A stretch of DNA of 37,619 nt. Origin: an uncultured Flavobacteriales bacterium (GTDB lineage Bacteria; Bacteroidota; Bacteroidia; Flavobacteriales_D; Sanyastnellaceae). Positions 8,728 through 18,304 of the stretch are shown piece after piece. The notes below the pieces were generated by a model. It was not told the origin of the DNA. It ran no database searches and saw only the letters and a list, made by a program, of their open reading frames with translations. Made by a program: the position numbers and the translations under genes. Numbering within the stretch: the first letter of the stretch is position 1; each line of letters opens with the position of its first letter. Location: contig CAJQJX010000044.1 in NCBI GenBank assembly GCA_905478795.1, positions 1 to 37,619 on the forward strand, in the 5' to 3' direction.

Positions 8728-10398
8728 TCATTCTGCCTGAAGGCTAGCCAAGGTGAAAACTTTTTGGCCAATGTTGCCCGCGGCATCGATGCACCACACC
8801 CTAATGTCTTCCTGCGTTCTGTCTTGCAAAACGCCATCGCTGAGCGCATAGCTCAGGACGCCTTTGTCCAAGCCCCATCGCATCCAGTGCTCTCCGCAGC
8901 GCCCTTCCCATCGGTCCATACCGCTCAGGTCATCTCCAATGGAAATGGACAGTACTCCATCAACAAGGACGGGCTGTCCCAAAACCGGTGCGACGGTATC
9001 CTGCCTGACTTCGAAATATCCAAACCGATCCAAGCGAACTTGGATGTGTCCGTTGCGCTCATCGGATACCCAAGCTTCCTCCACCTCCCCCTTTTCGTCT
9101 ACAGCGCACAAGACCATGGGGTCTCCTGAGCCCATGAACGCTGAGGGAACAGGGACTGTCAAAGTGTAATCAGATCGCGTGACCCTGGCTTCGGACCAGA
9201 CGGTGATGCGTCCTGAATCCGAGCGGTCAATGTCAATGACGGCATCTCCATACAGCGCATTGGCGGGGACCTCTACCACCACGTCCTCAACCTCTAAACG
9301 ATGGGGAAGGTTGTACTCAAACGGTGCGGGATTCAGGGTGTCTTTTGCTATTGCAACAGAATCACCCCACAACCACAAACCTGTGCGCGTCTCATTGCCT
9401 GCGGCATCCAAAAGCAGCACTTCTAAACGGGCCGAATCACCGGGCTCAACCGAGCAGGATGAACGCCCTGAGGTTCTTTGATAAATGTCCAATCGGTTTC
9501 CCGGCAACCGTTGCACCCTGTGCACCCTACCCTTCCGGTCCTGCCAAGCCGGCAAGTCAATGTGCGCCGCGACATCAGCATTGGTAGAGAAGTCCAGTGT
9601 GTCCATGCGGTGGCTGTGGATCAAAGAGTCGTTCATCCAGACGTCGATGCCATATGGGCCGTGCGTGAAGCGCTCTCCATCCAAACGGTCAAAGCCCTCT
9701 ACGCCCAAGGAAAAAGGCCCAGCCACGCGCAGCCCTTCACCATATGCCGATGTCCACCGGAAGCGGTCTGGACTCCCTTCTACGGTGCCCGTTGTTTCCG
9801 GCACAACCCAAACCCCGCGAAACTCAGGCGGAACCATGTCTTGGGTGACACCGGACCCTTCGAATGTCCAATGCAGCGGATTGATGGGCCGCTGCGTTCG
9901 GGCATCGCGCAACTCGAAGTGCAAATGGGGACCAAAACTACCCCCTGTGTTGCCGCTCCAACCGATGGTATCCCCAGCAGAAAAGGAGAAGGCCGACGAC
10001 GGACGGCCATCAAAAGCCCACTTTTCATCCGCGTATTGCTGCTCCATTAACCAAGCCTCGATGCGGGGATGAAATTGAGACAAATGGGCATAGACGCTGG
10101 TCAATCCCCCTCCGTTTAAGTACAAGGCCAACCCATATCCTCGGTGGGACACTTTGACGCGGGAAACGGCCCCATCGTGTGCAGCGAGCACAGGAATGCC
10201 CGCGCGGCCTTCGGTTCTGACATCCAACCCCGTATGAAAATGTCCCGTTCTGATTTCCCCGAAATTCCCACTAAACTTTAGCGGAATGGGGAGCGGAGAG
10301 TGCAGTGTATCCTGGGACTTCGCCTGATTAAAAGGGCCAAAAAAAACGGCGCTAACCAATGCAAAGGCCCCCAAAATCTGTTTCATTCCCTGTCGCAT
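8728..10398 (-). CDS. Exported M23-family metallopeptidase (LytM-like)
   Basis: Predicted zinc endopeptidase acting on peptidoglycan cross-links, or a catalytically active LytM regulator. Seen (556 aa): a signal peptide about residues 1-28; an M23 domain about 40-175 with GHFHTGLDVRT (first His and Asp), LTSVYAHLSQF and GPHLHFELRD (HxH); then about 380 residues of beta-rich region with repeated Ig-like strands of no recognised family. All zinc ligands appear present, so activity is likely. ATG 10398 is used; an ATG at 10386 also leaves a signal peptide. A near-match box TAATTTG (10410-10404, one base shorter than TAnnTTTG) lies 5 nt upstream of the start on the minus strand. Confidence 0.9.
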   Translation of the reverse strand: MRQGMKQILGAFALVSAVFFGPFNQAKSQDTLHSPLPIPLKFSGNFGEIRTGHFHTGLDVRTEGRAGIPVLAAHDGAVSRVKVSHRGYGLALYLNGGGLTSVYAHLSQFHPRIEAWLMEQQYADEKWAFDGRPSSAFSFSAGDTIGWSGNTGGSFGPHLHFELRDARTQRPINPLHWTFEGSGVTQDMVPPEFRGVWVVPETTGTVEGSPDRFRWTSAYGEGLRVAGPFSLGVEGFDRLDGERFTHGPYGIDVWMNDSLIHSHRMDTLDFSTNADVAAHIDLPAWQDRKGRVHRVQRLPGNRLDIYQRTSGRSSCSVEPGDSARLEVLLLDAAGNETRTGLWLWGDSVAIAKDTLNPAPFEYNLPHRLEVEDVVVEVPANALYGDAVIDIDRSDSGRITVWSEARVTRSDYTLTVPVPSAFMGSGDPMVLCAVDEKGEVEEAWVSDERNGHIQVRLDRFGYFEVRQDTVAPVLGQPVLVDGVLSISIGDDLSGMDRWEGRCGEHWMRWGLDKGVLSYALSDGVLQDRTQEDIRVWCIDAAGNIGQKVFTLASLQAE

Positions 10399-10443
10399 GT
10401 TCGCAAATTACCGCGTTGACGTTATCCCCTCGAAAGCAAAGGT

Positions 10444-10451
10444 TAAATTTG
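10444..10451 (+). promoter_or_regulatory. TAAATTTG promoter box before the coiled-coil/zapA operon
   Basis: An exact TAnnTTTG match 5 nt before GTG 10457. It decides the start of the next gene, because the upstream in-frame ATG 10397 would put this promoter inside the coding region and overlaps the divergent M23 start codon. Confidence 0.55.
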
Positions 10452-10456
10452 AGTTC

Positions 10457-10792
10457 GTGGAAGAGAAACAGCATCCCGATTACGCCCTGTTGGGCGATGT
10501 GCTTGATGACATCAAGAAGAGAACGTCAGGACTGATTGCAGAGCGCAAACAGCTGACGGCAGAAAACGCGCGTTTAATAGACCGTGTCCAAGCCCTTGAA
10601 ATGCAGCTCGCTGCATGTGAACAGGCGAAAGCTCAGTCTCCACCCACGCCTACCACCACCCCTACCCCTGTCCATTCCTCCAATCCCGTGGTCGGTGAAC
10701 GCATTCGGGCCCTCGTCGAAGAAATCGACGCGTGCATTGCCCTGATGCCCCGAACCCGGGACATGGCTTCGGCTGAAATCATGACCGCATGA
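10457..10792 (+). CDS. Small coiled-coil protein upstream of ZapA
   Basis: No formally named family recognised. Seen (111 aa from GTG 10457): residues about 10-55 are a heptad-patterned coiled coil (DDIKKRTSGLIAERKQLTAEN and on), then a Pro/Thr linker (SPPTPTTTPTP), then a conserved-looking C-terminal helix with RIRALVEEIDACIALM. The ATG at 10397 would add 20 residues but overlaps the divergent gene and a promoter box, so GTG is chosen. It overlaps zapA by ATGA, so it is translationally coupled and may be a division-associated partner comparable in size and shape to ZapB (inference from position and shape only). Confidence 0.78.
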   Translation: MEEKQHPDYALLGDVLDDIKKRTSGLIAERKQLTAENARLIDRVQALEMQLAACEQAKAQSPPTPTTTPTPVHSSNPVVGERIRALVEEIDACIALMPRTRDMASAEIMTA

Positions 10793-11118
10793 ACGAATCT
10801 TCCATTCAAGTCACCATCGCAGGCCGCACTTATCCGCTCACCGTGGCGGATGGAGAAGCAAAAAGCGTGCGTGATGCGGCCGGAAGAATCGATGAGATTG
10901 TTCAACGTTTTCAGCGCGATTACGGCGTCTCAGACCGGCAAGATCTCCTGGCCATGGCCGCTCTCCAATTGTTGAGCGATGCGGCCGCAGCCCCCTCGGA
11001 AGCCCCTCCTGCATCGCTTGGAGTGCCTACCGAAGTGTTCGACGGTCTCGAAGAAGTTCGGTCGTTGCTCGCTCAAGCTGGCATTTCTCCGGAGGAAGGA
11101 CAGGATTCAACATCCTGA
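10789..11118 (+). CDS. zapA: Cell division protein ZapA
   Basis: Binds FtsZ filaments and bundles them at the division ring. Seen (109 aa): the N-terminal globular part [14 protein letters not shown], then [20 protein letters not shown] and [13 protein letters not shown], followed by a helical tail ([15 protein letters not shown]). This is the typical ZapA order and length. It overlaps the coiled-coil gene (ATGA) and stands 5 nt before rny. Bacteroidota often carry zapA next to rny; no room remains for a 6S RNA gene between them. Confidence 0.9.
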   Translation: MNESSIQVTIAGRTYPLTVADGEAKSVRDAAGRIDEIVQRFQRDYGVSDRQDLLAMAALQLLSDAAAAPSEAPPASLGVPTEVFDGLEEVRSLLAQAGISPEEGQDSTS

Positions 11119-11123
11119 CCACA

Positions 11124-12665
11124 ATGGATCCCACCCCTTATATCATCGGCGCACTGGCCGGCCTCATCTTAGGAGGAGGACTGGCATACGTCCTTATCAA
11201 CCGCATCCTTCAAGGCAAAGCGGACCAGATCATCAAAGAAGCTGAGCAAAAAGGCGAAAACATCAAGGAGAAGAAAATCCTTCAAGCCAAGGAGAAGTTT
11301 TTGAAGCTCAAGGAAGAGCACGGCCAAGAACTCAAAAACCGCAACAGCAAAGTCCAGGCCCTTGAAGACAAATTGAAAAACCAAGAGCGGAATCTCAAGC
11401 GAGACGACCAGCAGCTCAGGGACCGCCGGTCTCGGTTGAAGCGCGACGAGGAAACCCTCCAAGCGCGGCTCAATGCCAATGAAGCCAAGCACAAAGAGCT
11501 CGAAAAATCTCAAGCTCAAGCCGCCAAATTGCTCGCTGAAGTGGCGGGCTTGTCGGTAGATGCCGCGAAGAGCGAGCTTCAAGAGCAGATCTTGGGTGAC
11601 GCGAGAGCCATGGCGGCACAGCAGGTGCAGGACATCTTGGATGATGCGCGCAGCCGAGCCAATCAAGACGCCAAAAAGGTCGTGATCCAGACCATCCAAA
11701 GGGTGGCCACGGAGCACGCCATCGAGAACAGCGTTTCTGTCTTTAACATCGGAAGCGACGACATCAAAGGCCGCATTATTGGCCGTGAGGGTAGAAACAT
11801 CAGGGCTTTGGAAGCAGCCACTGGCGTTGAGTTCATTGTGGATGACACCCCCGAAGCCATCATCATCAGCTGCTTCGACCCCGTGCGAAGAGAGATCGCG
11901 CGGCTCAGCCTTCACCAGCTCGTCTCGGATGGCCGCATCCACCCCGCGCGCATTGAAGAAGTCGTGGCCAAGACCTCGAAGAAGATCGAAGAAGAGATTC
12001 TGCAAACTGGCAAGCGTACGGTCATAGACTTGGGCATACCGAACATGTCCAATGCCCTGGTCCGCATGGTCGGCAGGATGAAGTACCGCTCCAGCTATGG
12101 ACAGAACCTCTTGCAGCACAGCCGCGAGGTAGCCAACCTCTGCGCCACAATGGCTGCAGAGCTCGGATTGGACACCAAAGCCGCAAAACGGGCAGGATTG
12201 CTGCACGACATTGGCAAGGTGAGCGACGAGGAAAGCGAATTGCCACACGCATTGTTGGGCATGAAGCTGGCCGAAAAGGCGGGAGAGCGACCTGATGTCC
12301 TCAACGCCATTGGTGCCCACCACGACGAAATCGAGATGACGTCCCTGATCTCACCCATCGTTCAGGTGTGCGACGCCATTTCCGGTGCGCGCCCAGGAGC
12401 GCGACGCGAAGTTGTAGAGAGCTATATCCAACGTCTCAAGGATTTGGAGAACATTGCTCTAGAGCAACCGGGGGTCACACAGAGCTATGCCATTCAAGCG
12501 GGACGTGAACTTCGCGTGATGGTGGAAAGCGAGCAGGTCAACGATGAGATGGCCGAGCAGATTTCCTTCAACATCTCCCAGCGCATCATGAACGAAATGA
12601 CCTATCCAGGCCAAGTTAAGGTCACGGTGATCCGAGAGACCAGGGCCGTCAGTGTGGCCAAATGA
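11124..12665 (+). CDS. rny: Ribonuclease Y
   Basis: Membrane-anchored endoribonuclease that initiates mRNA decay. Seen (513 aa): an N-terminal transmembrane helix (about residues 5-25); a long charged coiled coil about 30-190; a KH domain around residue 220 ([20 protein letters not shown]); and an HD domain with LLHDIGK at about residue 360 and AIGAHHDE further on, which hold the metal ligands. The C-terminal segment ends [19 protein letters not shown] as in the family. The end overlaps the flippase gene (ATGA). Confidence 0.97.
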   Translation: MDPTPYIIGALAGLILGGGLAYVLINRILQGKADQIIKEAEQKGENIKEKKILQAKEKFLKLKEEHGQELKNRNSKVQALEDKLKNQERNLKRDDQQLRDRRSRLKRDEETLQARLNANEAKHKELEKSQAQAAKLLAEVAGLSVDAAKSELQEQILGDARAMAAQQVQDILDDARSRANQDAKKVVIQTIQRVATEHAIENSVSVFNIGSDDIKGRIIGREGRNIRALEAATGVEFIVDDTPEAIIISCFDPVRREIARLSLHQLVSDGRIHPARIEEVVAKTSKKIEEEILQTGKRTVIDLGIPNMSNALVRMVGRMKYRSSYGQNLLQHSREVANLCATMAAELGLDTKAAKRAGLLHDIGKVSDEESELPHALLGMKLAEKAGERPDVLNAIGAHHDEIEMTSLISPIVQVCDAISGARPGARREVVESYIQRLKDLENIALEQPGVTQSYAIQAGRELRVMVESEQVNDEMAEQISFNISQRIMNEMTYPGQVKVTVIRETRAVSVAK

Positions 12666-14170
12666 ATGACGCCCCAGAAGGCCGACTCGCCAAATCTGTC
12701 CGATGGCAGACCATCAACGTCGGCTTTCAGGTGCTCTTTCAGCTCGCCTTTATCAAGGCGCTTTCCATTTTCCTTACTGAGGCAGAATGGGGGATTATTG
12801 GCATTGCGCTTGGCATTATTGGCATCATTGAAATCTTCGCCCAACTGGGTGTCGGCCCCTCTCTGATTCAACGCAAGGCACTCACTGAAGAGCAGATTTC
12901 CGCGGCATTTTGGGTGTCGCTTTTGCTCGGTGTTCTGTTTGGGTTGACCACGTTTTTTACGGCACCCCTCATCGCCCAATTTTACCACCGGGCCGACCTG
13001 ATTCCGCTGCTTCGCTTTATTGCAATGAGCTTCCCCTTGGCTGGACTTGCACTGGTCCCAAGGGCGATCCTTATCCGCAAGATGGACTTTCGCAGTTTGT
13101 TTTGGTCCTCCTTGATCGCCATGCCCATCGGCAATGGATTGATCGGCATCCTGGCTGCCTACAACGGCTGGGGAGTTTACGCTTATGCAGGTGCACTGCT
13201 GGCCCAAAACGCTTTGTTGGGCCTCAACTATTGGGTGCGCGCCGGTGTGCGGATTCACAAGCCCGCCTTAACACCCGCCCAGCCCTTGTTCAAGTACGGC
13301 GCGTCCAGTACCGTCTTCAACTTCTTGAATTACGCAGCTTCCAGACTCGATGTGCTCGTGCTCGGACGCTTCCTGCCTGAAAGTCGCAATGCGGACCAGG
13401 GGATCTACGACCGCTCAAACTACATGATGACATTGCCCATTACGCTCCTGGGCAAGCTCTCCGACAGTGTCCTCTTTAGCAGCATGAGCGAGGTTCAGGA
13501 AAACCGTGAACGCCTCAAGGGCATCTTCTTAGGAGGGCTTTACTTCACCGCTTGCCTGGTCTTTCCTGGGGTGGTGCTGCTGGAGTTGTATACCGAAGAA
13601 TTCGTGTTGGCCCTGCTCGATGAAAAGCTGCTTCCCACCGTCCCGATCATCCGGATACTATACGCAGCTGTGTTGTTGCGCAGCTGGATCAAAGTCTGTG
13701 ACGCGACGGTGCGGGCCACGGACATCATTGGCCCGGCATCCATTGTCAAGGCCCTGTTTTGTGCGGGCCTGGCTTACTCGGCCTACCTTGGATACAAGCA
13801 TGGCTTTGAAACCCTCGCATGGGGTGTTGTGGTCTCTACCCTGTTTCAAGCCATCGCCATGCTCGCACTCACGACCCGAAAGCTGAATCTGCGCTGGGGT
13901 GCCGTTTTGTCTACCGCCGGCCCTGGCCTGGTCCTTGGCCTGGTCACTTTATGTGCTGCTGGCCCTGCCACTTTTCTGCACGATATCCACTGGCTCGCAC
14001 GATTGGGATTGGGCCTGCTGACGGCGCTCGTTGGCGTGATGATGTGGGCGTGGATGTTCCCGCGCTCATTGCAACATGGGGCCAACAACATCCTCGCTCA
14101 AATTGCTGTGCGCATCCCCGTTGCGGCCCTGAAGCAGCGTTGGATACCTGAAGACGATGTCCCCCGCTGA
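12662..14170 (+). CDS. Wzx-type polysaccharide flippase (MOP superfamily)
   Basis: Integral membrane protein predicted to flip lipid-linked oligosaccharides across the inner membrane. Seen (502 aa): about 12-14 hydrophobic segments and the family's N-terminal pattern ([58 protein letters not shown]), plus a middle block with [27 protein letters not shown], like the lipopolysaccharide biosynthesis WzxC group. Translationally coupled to rny by ATGA, an unusual functional neighbour that may reflect compaction only. No glycosyltransferase lies next to it. Confidence 0.88.
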   Translation: MNDAPEGRLAKSVRWQTINVGFQVLFQLAFIKALSIFLTEAEWGIIGIALGIIGIIEIFAQLGVGPSLIQRKALTEEQISAAFWVSLLLGVLFGLTTFFTAPLIAQFYHRADLIPLLRFIAMSFPLAGLALVPRAILIRKMDFRSLFWSSLIAMPIGNGLIGILAAYNGWGVYAYAGALLAQNALLGLNYWVRAGVRIHKPALTPAQPLFKYGASSTVFNFLNYAASRLDVLVLGRFLPESRNADQGIYDRSNYMMTLPITLLGKLSDSVLFSSMSEVQENRERLKGIFLGGLYFTACLVFPGVVLLELYTEEFVLALLDEKLLPTVPIIRILYAAVLLRSWIKVCDATVRATDIIGPASIVKALFCAGLAYSAYLGYKHGFETLAWGVVVSTLFQAIAMLALTTRKLNLRWGAVLSTAGPGLVLGLVTLCAAGPATFLHDIHWLARLGLGLLTALVGVMMWAWMFPRSLQHGANNILAQIAVRIPVAALKQRWIPEDDVPR

Positions 14171-14178
14171 GTAGGGAT

Positions 14179-14186
14179 TAATTTTG
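14179..14186 (+). promoter_or_regulatory. TAATTTTG promoter box of the DUF4476 gene
   Basis: An exact TAnnTTTG element followed by 7 nt (CCGGCCC) and then ATG 14194, the same geometry as at 6301-6316. No clear -33 TTG. Confidence 0.5.
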
Positions 14187-14193
14187 CCGGCCC

Positions 14194-14877
14194 ATGCCCG
14201 GCTCTTTTCGCCATATCTCGGTTCTCCTGTGCCTGTTCAGTGCCACACTGGTCGGTCGCGCTCAATGGCACAACACCACGCCAGACAGCCTCTTTGTGAA
14301 AGGTGCCATCGCTGCTAGTCCGGACAGCCTGTTGCCGCAAACCACCATTCAGGTCAGGTTGGGAGACGTTGCGCTGCTGGCAGGAGACAGCGTTGCCACC
14401 ACCGTCCACAAGAGCACTTCCCTGTCCGGATGGGCACGCAGCCCTTGGGGCCGGTTACAGTTCGACACTACCCTGCCGAAATACGCGGACTCATGTAGGT
14501 TTTGGATGGGCTGCGATACGCTTGGACTCACATTGGCTTGGGCCAAGGACACGGTGCAATGGACATGGAAGCCTGAAGAAAGGGGGTGCTTCCCAGTGGC
14601 CACTTCTTCCTCTGTGGACGCGATTTTACAAGACGCGCAACGCTTCCCTTTTGAGTCATCACGCCTCAGCCTGATCAAAAGTTGGCTGGAAGGAAAGTGC
14701 ACGTCGCCAGAGCAAGTTGGCAGGCTCGCCGCAGCCTTTGATGATGAAGCCCGTCGGCTGGACATCATTCAATCGGCAACCTGTTCTTCCCCCTCCCAGA
14801 CTTATCTATTGGAGAAGCTTTTCGCATCGCAGCATTACCGTTCCGTTTTTCTTGAATGGGCCCCGTCTCCGCATTAA
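14194..14877 (+). CDS. Exported DUF4476-domain protein
   Basis: Function unknown. Seen (227 aa): a signal peptide (hydrophobic about residues 8-22, likely cleaved after VGRAQ); a variable beta-rich middle with Cys pairs (SCRFWMGCD); and a C-terminal helical region about 145-222 with the DUF4476 pattern (RFPFESSRLSLIKSWL, then PEQVGRLAAAFDDEARRLDII, then a final QHYRSVFL). DUF4476 is mainly found in exported Bacteroidota proteins. The strong promoter-like element directly before the start suggests a transcript of its own, separate from the flippase operon 23 nt upstream. Confidence 0.8.
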   Translation: MPGSFRHISVLLCLFSATLVGRAQWHNTTPDSLFVKGAIAASPDSLLPQTTIQVRLGDVALLAGDSVATTVHKSTSLSGWARSPWGRLQFDTTLPKYADSCRFWMGCDTLGLTLAWAKDTVQWTWKPEERGCFPVATSSSVDAILQDAQRFPFESSRLSLIKSWLEGKCTSPEQVGRLAAAFDDEARRLDIIQSATCSSPSQTYLLEKLFASQHYRSVFLEWAPSPH

Positions 14878-14971
14878 GAATCGACCGTGTTTATCCTGTG
14901 GGTAACTCCCGCGCCATAGCCCTTGAAACCAAAGTCGATTCGGGTTGTTTTGAACTCCAGAGTATCCGACC

Positions 14972-16054
14972 ATGTCCACCACTACGCACACCATCCACAA
15001 CTTCTCTGCAGGCCCCTGCATTCTCCCGCCGTCCGTACTTGAGCAAGCCTCCGCAGCCGTTCGAGAGCTCGATGGCAACGGCCTTAGTTTGATTGAGATC
15101 TCCCACCGCAGCAAGCCTTTTGTGGCGGTGATGGAAGAAGCCCGGGACTTGGTTCGGTCAGAATTGAACCTCCCCGACCATTACGAAGTCCTGTTTTTGC
15201 AAGGCGGTGCCAGTCTTGGATTCTTGACAACAGCCATGAACTTTACGCCGACCGATGGCAGCATGGACTATGCCGTAACAGGCACCTGGGCCAAAAAGGC
15301 GCTGAAAGAGGCGCGCAAAATGGGCGCTGCCCAGGCCATCACCTCGAGCGAAGACAGCGGATTCAATCACATTCCGGAGCTGCCAGGAACTTCCTCGGCC
15401 AGTGCCGTTCACATCACTACAAACAACACGATATACGGCACCCAGTACGCAGGGGACCCTGTGGTGGACAAGCCCATCGTTGCCGATATGTCCTCGGACA
15501 TCTTCTCGCGCCCCATTGACATCGAGCGGTACGCTTGCATCTATGCCGGTGCTCAGAAAAACATGGGGCCTGCAGGCACTGTCCTCTATATCTACGACAA
15601 GCGTCAAGCTGGAAAGACTGGACGCGATTTGCCCAGCTACCTCGATTTGGAGCTTCACGCAGACAAGGACAGCATGTTCAACACCCCACCGGTCTTTGCG
15701 ATCTACACCAGTATGCTGACCCTGCGTTGGCTGAAAGGCGAAGGTGGTGTGCGCGAAATGCAACAGCGCAATGCGGCCAAGGCCGCCTGTATCTATGGCG
15801 AAATTGACCGAAATCCCCTGTTCAATGGTTATGCAGCTTCTGGCTCGCGCAGCGTCATGAACGCCACGTTCACCGCTGCGGACGACGCCCTGACCCCCCT
15901 GTTTTTGGACGCCTGCAATGCGGCAGGCATCAACGGAATCAAAGGACACCGTTCAATTGGTGGTTTCCGCGCCTCCATGTATAACGCATTGCCATTGTCC
16001 AGTGTCGAAGTGCTCACCGACGTGATGAAAGAATTCGAGCGCACCCACGGCTGA
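14972..16054 (+). CDS. serC: Phosphoserine aminotransferase
   Basis: PLP enzyme making 3-phosphoserine from 3-phosphohydroxypyruvate and glutamate in serine synthesis. Seen (360 aa): HNFSAGPCILPPSVLEQA at the start, SHRSKPF, LFLQGGASLGF, ADMSSDIFSRPID, and YAGAQKNMGPAG with the PLP Lys around residue 195. The C-terminal block GHRSIGGFRASMYNALPL binds the phosphate. Length is standard. It is followed 26 nt later by serA, giving two consecutive serine-pathway steps. The 94-nt gap upstream holds no clear TAnnTTTG box. Confidence 0.96.
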   Translation: MSTTTHTIHNFSAGPCILPPSVLEQASAAVRELDGNGLSLIEISHRSKPFVAVMEEARDLVRSELNLPDHYEVLFLQGGASLGFLTTAMNFTPTDGSMDYAVTGTWAKKALKEARKMGAAQAITSSEDSGFNHIPELPGTSSASAVHITTNNTIYGTQYAGDPVVDKPIVADMSSDIFSRPIDIERYACIYAGAQKNMGPAGTVLYIYDKRQAGKTGRDLPSYLDLELHADKDSMFNTPPVFAIYTSMLTLRWLKGEGGVREMQQRNAAKAACIYGEIDRNPLFNGYAASGSRSVMNATFTAADDALTPLFLDACNAAGINGIKGHRSIGGFRASMYNALPLSSVEVLTDVMKEFERTHG

Positions 16055-16080
16055 CCCTACCCCACCACGATATCCCAAAT

Positions 16081-17046
16081 ATGAAAGTTCTCGCCAACGA
16101 CGGCATTTCTGCCAAGGCCAAAGCACAGCTCCAGGCCGCGGGCGTGCATGTTTCTACTGACCATGTAGAACAGGGCAAACTCATCGACACGATCAACCAA
16201 GAAGGCTACGATGGCATTCTCGTGCGCAGTGCCACCAAGGTCCGGAAAGACCTGATTGACGCCTGTCCCAACCTCCGCTTTGTCGGACGTGGAGGCGTGG
16301 GCATGGACAACATCGACGTGGACTATGCTCGGGAGCAAGGACGGGTGGTGTTCAATACACCCGCTGCGAGCTCTCAAAGTGTGGCAGAACTGGTGATGGC
16401 CCATTTGTTTGCGATGGCGCGCTCTTTGCAGCACAGCTACCAAGCGATGCCACTGCGGGGTGCAGAGGAATTCAAGGTGCTCAAAAAGGAATATGCCAAG
16501 GGCATCGAACTCCGCGGCAAAACGCTTGGGATCGTTGGCTTCGGACGCATCGGAACAGCCGTGGCACAATACGCTTTGGGCTGCGGCATGAACGTGATCG
16601 GGGTAGACCGTGAAGGCACCTCTCGCTCCGTAAATGTGCAGGTGCCCATGGGGGGCGCAAAGACCCACGATGTTGAGGTTGATATCCCCCTGGTACCGAT
16701 GGAAGAGATGCTCGCCCAATCCGACGCAGTGACCTTTCACGTTCCTGCCCAATCAGATGGCTCGCCCGTTCTGGATGCAGCGGGTATTGCCGCTATGAAA
16801 CCGGGAGCGATGCTGGTCAATACGGCCCGTGGAGGCACTGTTGATGAAACGGCTGTGCGTGCAGCGGTCTCAAACGGCCACCTTCGGGGCGCAGCCCTGG
16901 ATGTTTTTGTGGGAGAGCCCAAGCCAGATGCTGGCCTGCTTTCTGAGTCAGGGCTTGCCTTGACGCCCCATATTGGAGCCGCAACTTTAGAAGCACAAGA
17001 CCGAATAGGGGACGAATTGGTGGAGCGCATTCTCGAATTGCGTTAA
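16081..17046 (+). CDS. serA: D-3-phosphoglycerate dehydrogenase, short form without ACT domain
   Basis: Oxidises 3-phosphoglycerate to 3-phosphohydroxypyruvate with NAD, the committed step of serine synthesis. Seen (321 aa): a substrate domain with RSATKVRKDLIDACPNL and GRGGVGMDNIDV; an NAD fold with GIVGFGRIGTAVA at about residue 153; and catalytic residues Arg in NTARGG (about 247), Glu in VGEPKP (about 278) and His in TPHIGAAT (about 297). It stops right after the catalytic core, so the C-terminal regulatory ACT domain of the long enzymes is absent and feedback by serine through that domain is not expected. Context with serC supports this substrate over other 2-hydroxyacids. Confidence 0.93.
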   Translation: MKVLANDGISAKAKAQLQAAGVHVSTDHVEQGKLIDTINQEGYDGILVRSATKVRKDLIDACPNLRFVGRGGVGMDNIDVDYAREQGRVVFNTPAASSQSVAELVMAHLFAMARSLQHSYQAMPLRGAEEFKVLKKEYAKGIELRGKTLGIVGFGRIGTAVAQYALGCGMNVIGVDREGTSRSVNVQVPMGGAKTHDVEVDIPLVPMEEMLAQSDAVTFHVPAQSDGSPVLDAAGIAAMKPGAMLVNTARGGTVDETAVRAAVSNGHLRGAALDVFVGEPKPDAGLLSESGLALTPHIGAATLEAQDRIGDELVERILELR

Positions 17047-17085
17047 TTCGAATTCGCTACCGGTACCTTCCGGCGCGCCCGTTCA

Positions 17086-18294
17086 ATGCCAACGAAGCCG
17101 CCCCTTCTCTTGATGCCCTTTGCGGGTGTTTTGCCCAGCCGGGATAAAGCCCACCTTGTGGCTACCCGCAGCTATATGAGCTACAGCGATTACGAGCTCA
17201 AAGACAAACTATCGCGAAACCCCTACAGTTATCTCCATGTCATCCATCCACAGGGTGATTTGGAATCGAGCCAAGATCTGGGTGCCGTGCGCCAGGCCTA
17301 CAGCACCTTTGTTGAGAGGGGTTGGCTGGAGCGGGATGAACAAGACCATTACTACATCCTCAGGCAATCCGGGCCTATGGGCAGCTGCACTGGAGTCATC
17401 GGGCTGGTCCCGACTTCAGTGGCCAAATCGGGCCGCATCAAAGTGCATGAAGCCACCCTGGCCAACCGCGAAGCGCTCTTTGCCCGATATCTTTCTGAGG
17501 TGGGACTCAACGCAGAACCCACACTCCTTGCCTACCCGCCCAATGGCGCAGTTGAGACCGTCATCTCCAAGGTGACCGTTCTTCATGCGGACCTGGATTT
17601 CACCACAGCTGACGGAATCAGACATACCCTTTGGCGGCCCAGTCAAGGTGATATGGCCCAGCTAAAGGCAGCTTTTGAAACGGTAGAACACGCCTACATC
17701 GCCGATGGCCACCACCGCGTAGCATCGAGCATCAAGATGGCTGAATCCCATCCCAATCGGGGCGCTGCGCACGCCTTCATGGCCTTGCTTGTCTCAGGTG
17801 ACAGTTTGATGTTCCGAGGCTTTCACCGCACTGTAGAGATCAAGGACCGCCAGCTCTGTGAAAAGGTGCTCGCGCGACTCCCGCAGCTCAATGGTGCCGT
17901 TTGGTCTGATGGCTTCCAAGAACTGCAACCATCAGAGGACTGTATTCGCTTGCGCGGCGCCATATCAGGGACTCTGCACATCAATGAGGCCTTGGCCGCT
18001 CAAGGCATCACTGCAGCTGAGTGGTTACAAAGCGAGGTGCTGCAGCCACTGTTCGACATTTCCGAACCTCGGACTGACCGCAGATTGAACTACATCCCCG
18101 GAGACCTGGCGCATGATGAGCTCGAAGCGGCGACACGTGATCAAGATCGTTTGGCCTTCATCATGCCCCCGATGACCTTCGAGGGGCTACAAGCGGTTGC
18201 CGATGCAGGCCGCCATTTGCCGCCAAAAAGCACCTGGATCGCCCCCAAGTTGCGCAGTGGCATGACCCTCTTTGATTTCGGCTCCACATCCTGA
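17086..18294 (+). CDS. DUF1015 family protein in the serine cluster
   Basis: Biochemical role unknown. Seen (402 aa, normal for the family): FAGVLPSRDKAHLVATRSYMSYS at the start, RNPYSYLHVIHP, then GSCTGVIGLVP, and the conserved HIADGHHR-type motif (here YIADGHHRVASS, about residue 205), followed by FMALLVSGDSLMFRGFHRTV and a C-terminal PPKSTWIAPKLRSGM. It follows serA by 39 nt. DUF1015 genes commonly sit beside serA and serC in Bacteroidota, suggesting a role tied to serine or phosphoserine metabolism (inference). The short gap before it is rich in restriction-site-like palindromes, with no other sign of foreign DNA. Confidence 0.9.
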   Translation: MPTKPPLLLMPFAGVLPSRDKAHLVATRSYMSYSDYELKDKLSRNPYSYLHVIHPQGDLESSQDLGAVRQAYSTFVERGWLERDEQDHYYILRQSGPMGSCTGVIGLVPTSVAKSGRIKVHEATLANREALFARYLSEVGLNAEPTLLAYPPNGAVETVISKVTVLHADLDFTTADGIRHTLWRPSQGDMAQLKAAFETVEHAYIADGHHRVASSIKMAESHPNRGAAHAFMALLVSGDSLMFRGFHRTVEIKDRQLCEKVLARLPQLNGAVWSDGFQELQPSEDCIRLRGAISGTLHINEALAAQGITAAEWLQSEVLQPLFDISEPRTDRRLNYIPGDLAHDELEAATRDQDRLAFIMPPMTFEGLQAVADAGRHLPPKSTWIAPKLRSGMTLFDFGSTS

Positions 18295-18304
18295 CCTTTG
18301 CGGC

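Noticed and set aside
11169-12323. Long open frame (384 codons) on the minus strand inside rny
   Set aside because: Antisense shadow of RNase Y with low-complexity composition mirroring the coiled coil.
14878-14971. Very short ORF (GTG 14887, 10 codons) upstream of serC as a possible serine leader peptide
   Set aside because: Contains no Ser codons, no following terminator hairpin and no promoter box; likely chance.
17041-17086. Cluster of restriction-site palindromes (TTCGAA, GAATTC, ACCGGT, GGTACC, GGCGCGCC) resembling a cloning linker
   Set aside because: Both flanking genes (serA, DUF1015) are intact and in a natural order with normal composition; a short GC-rich gap can produce this by chance. 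No vector sequence seen.
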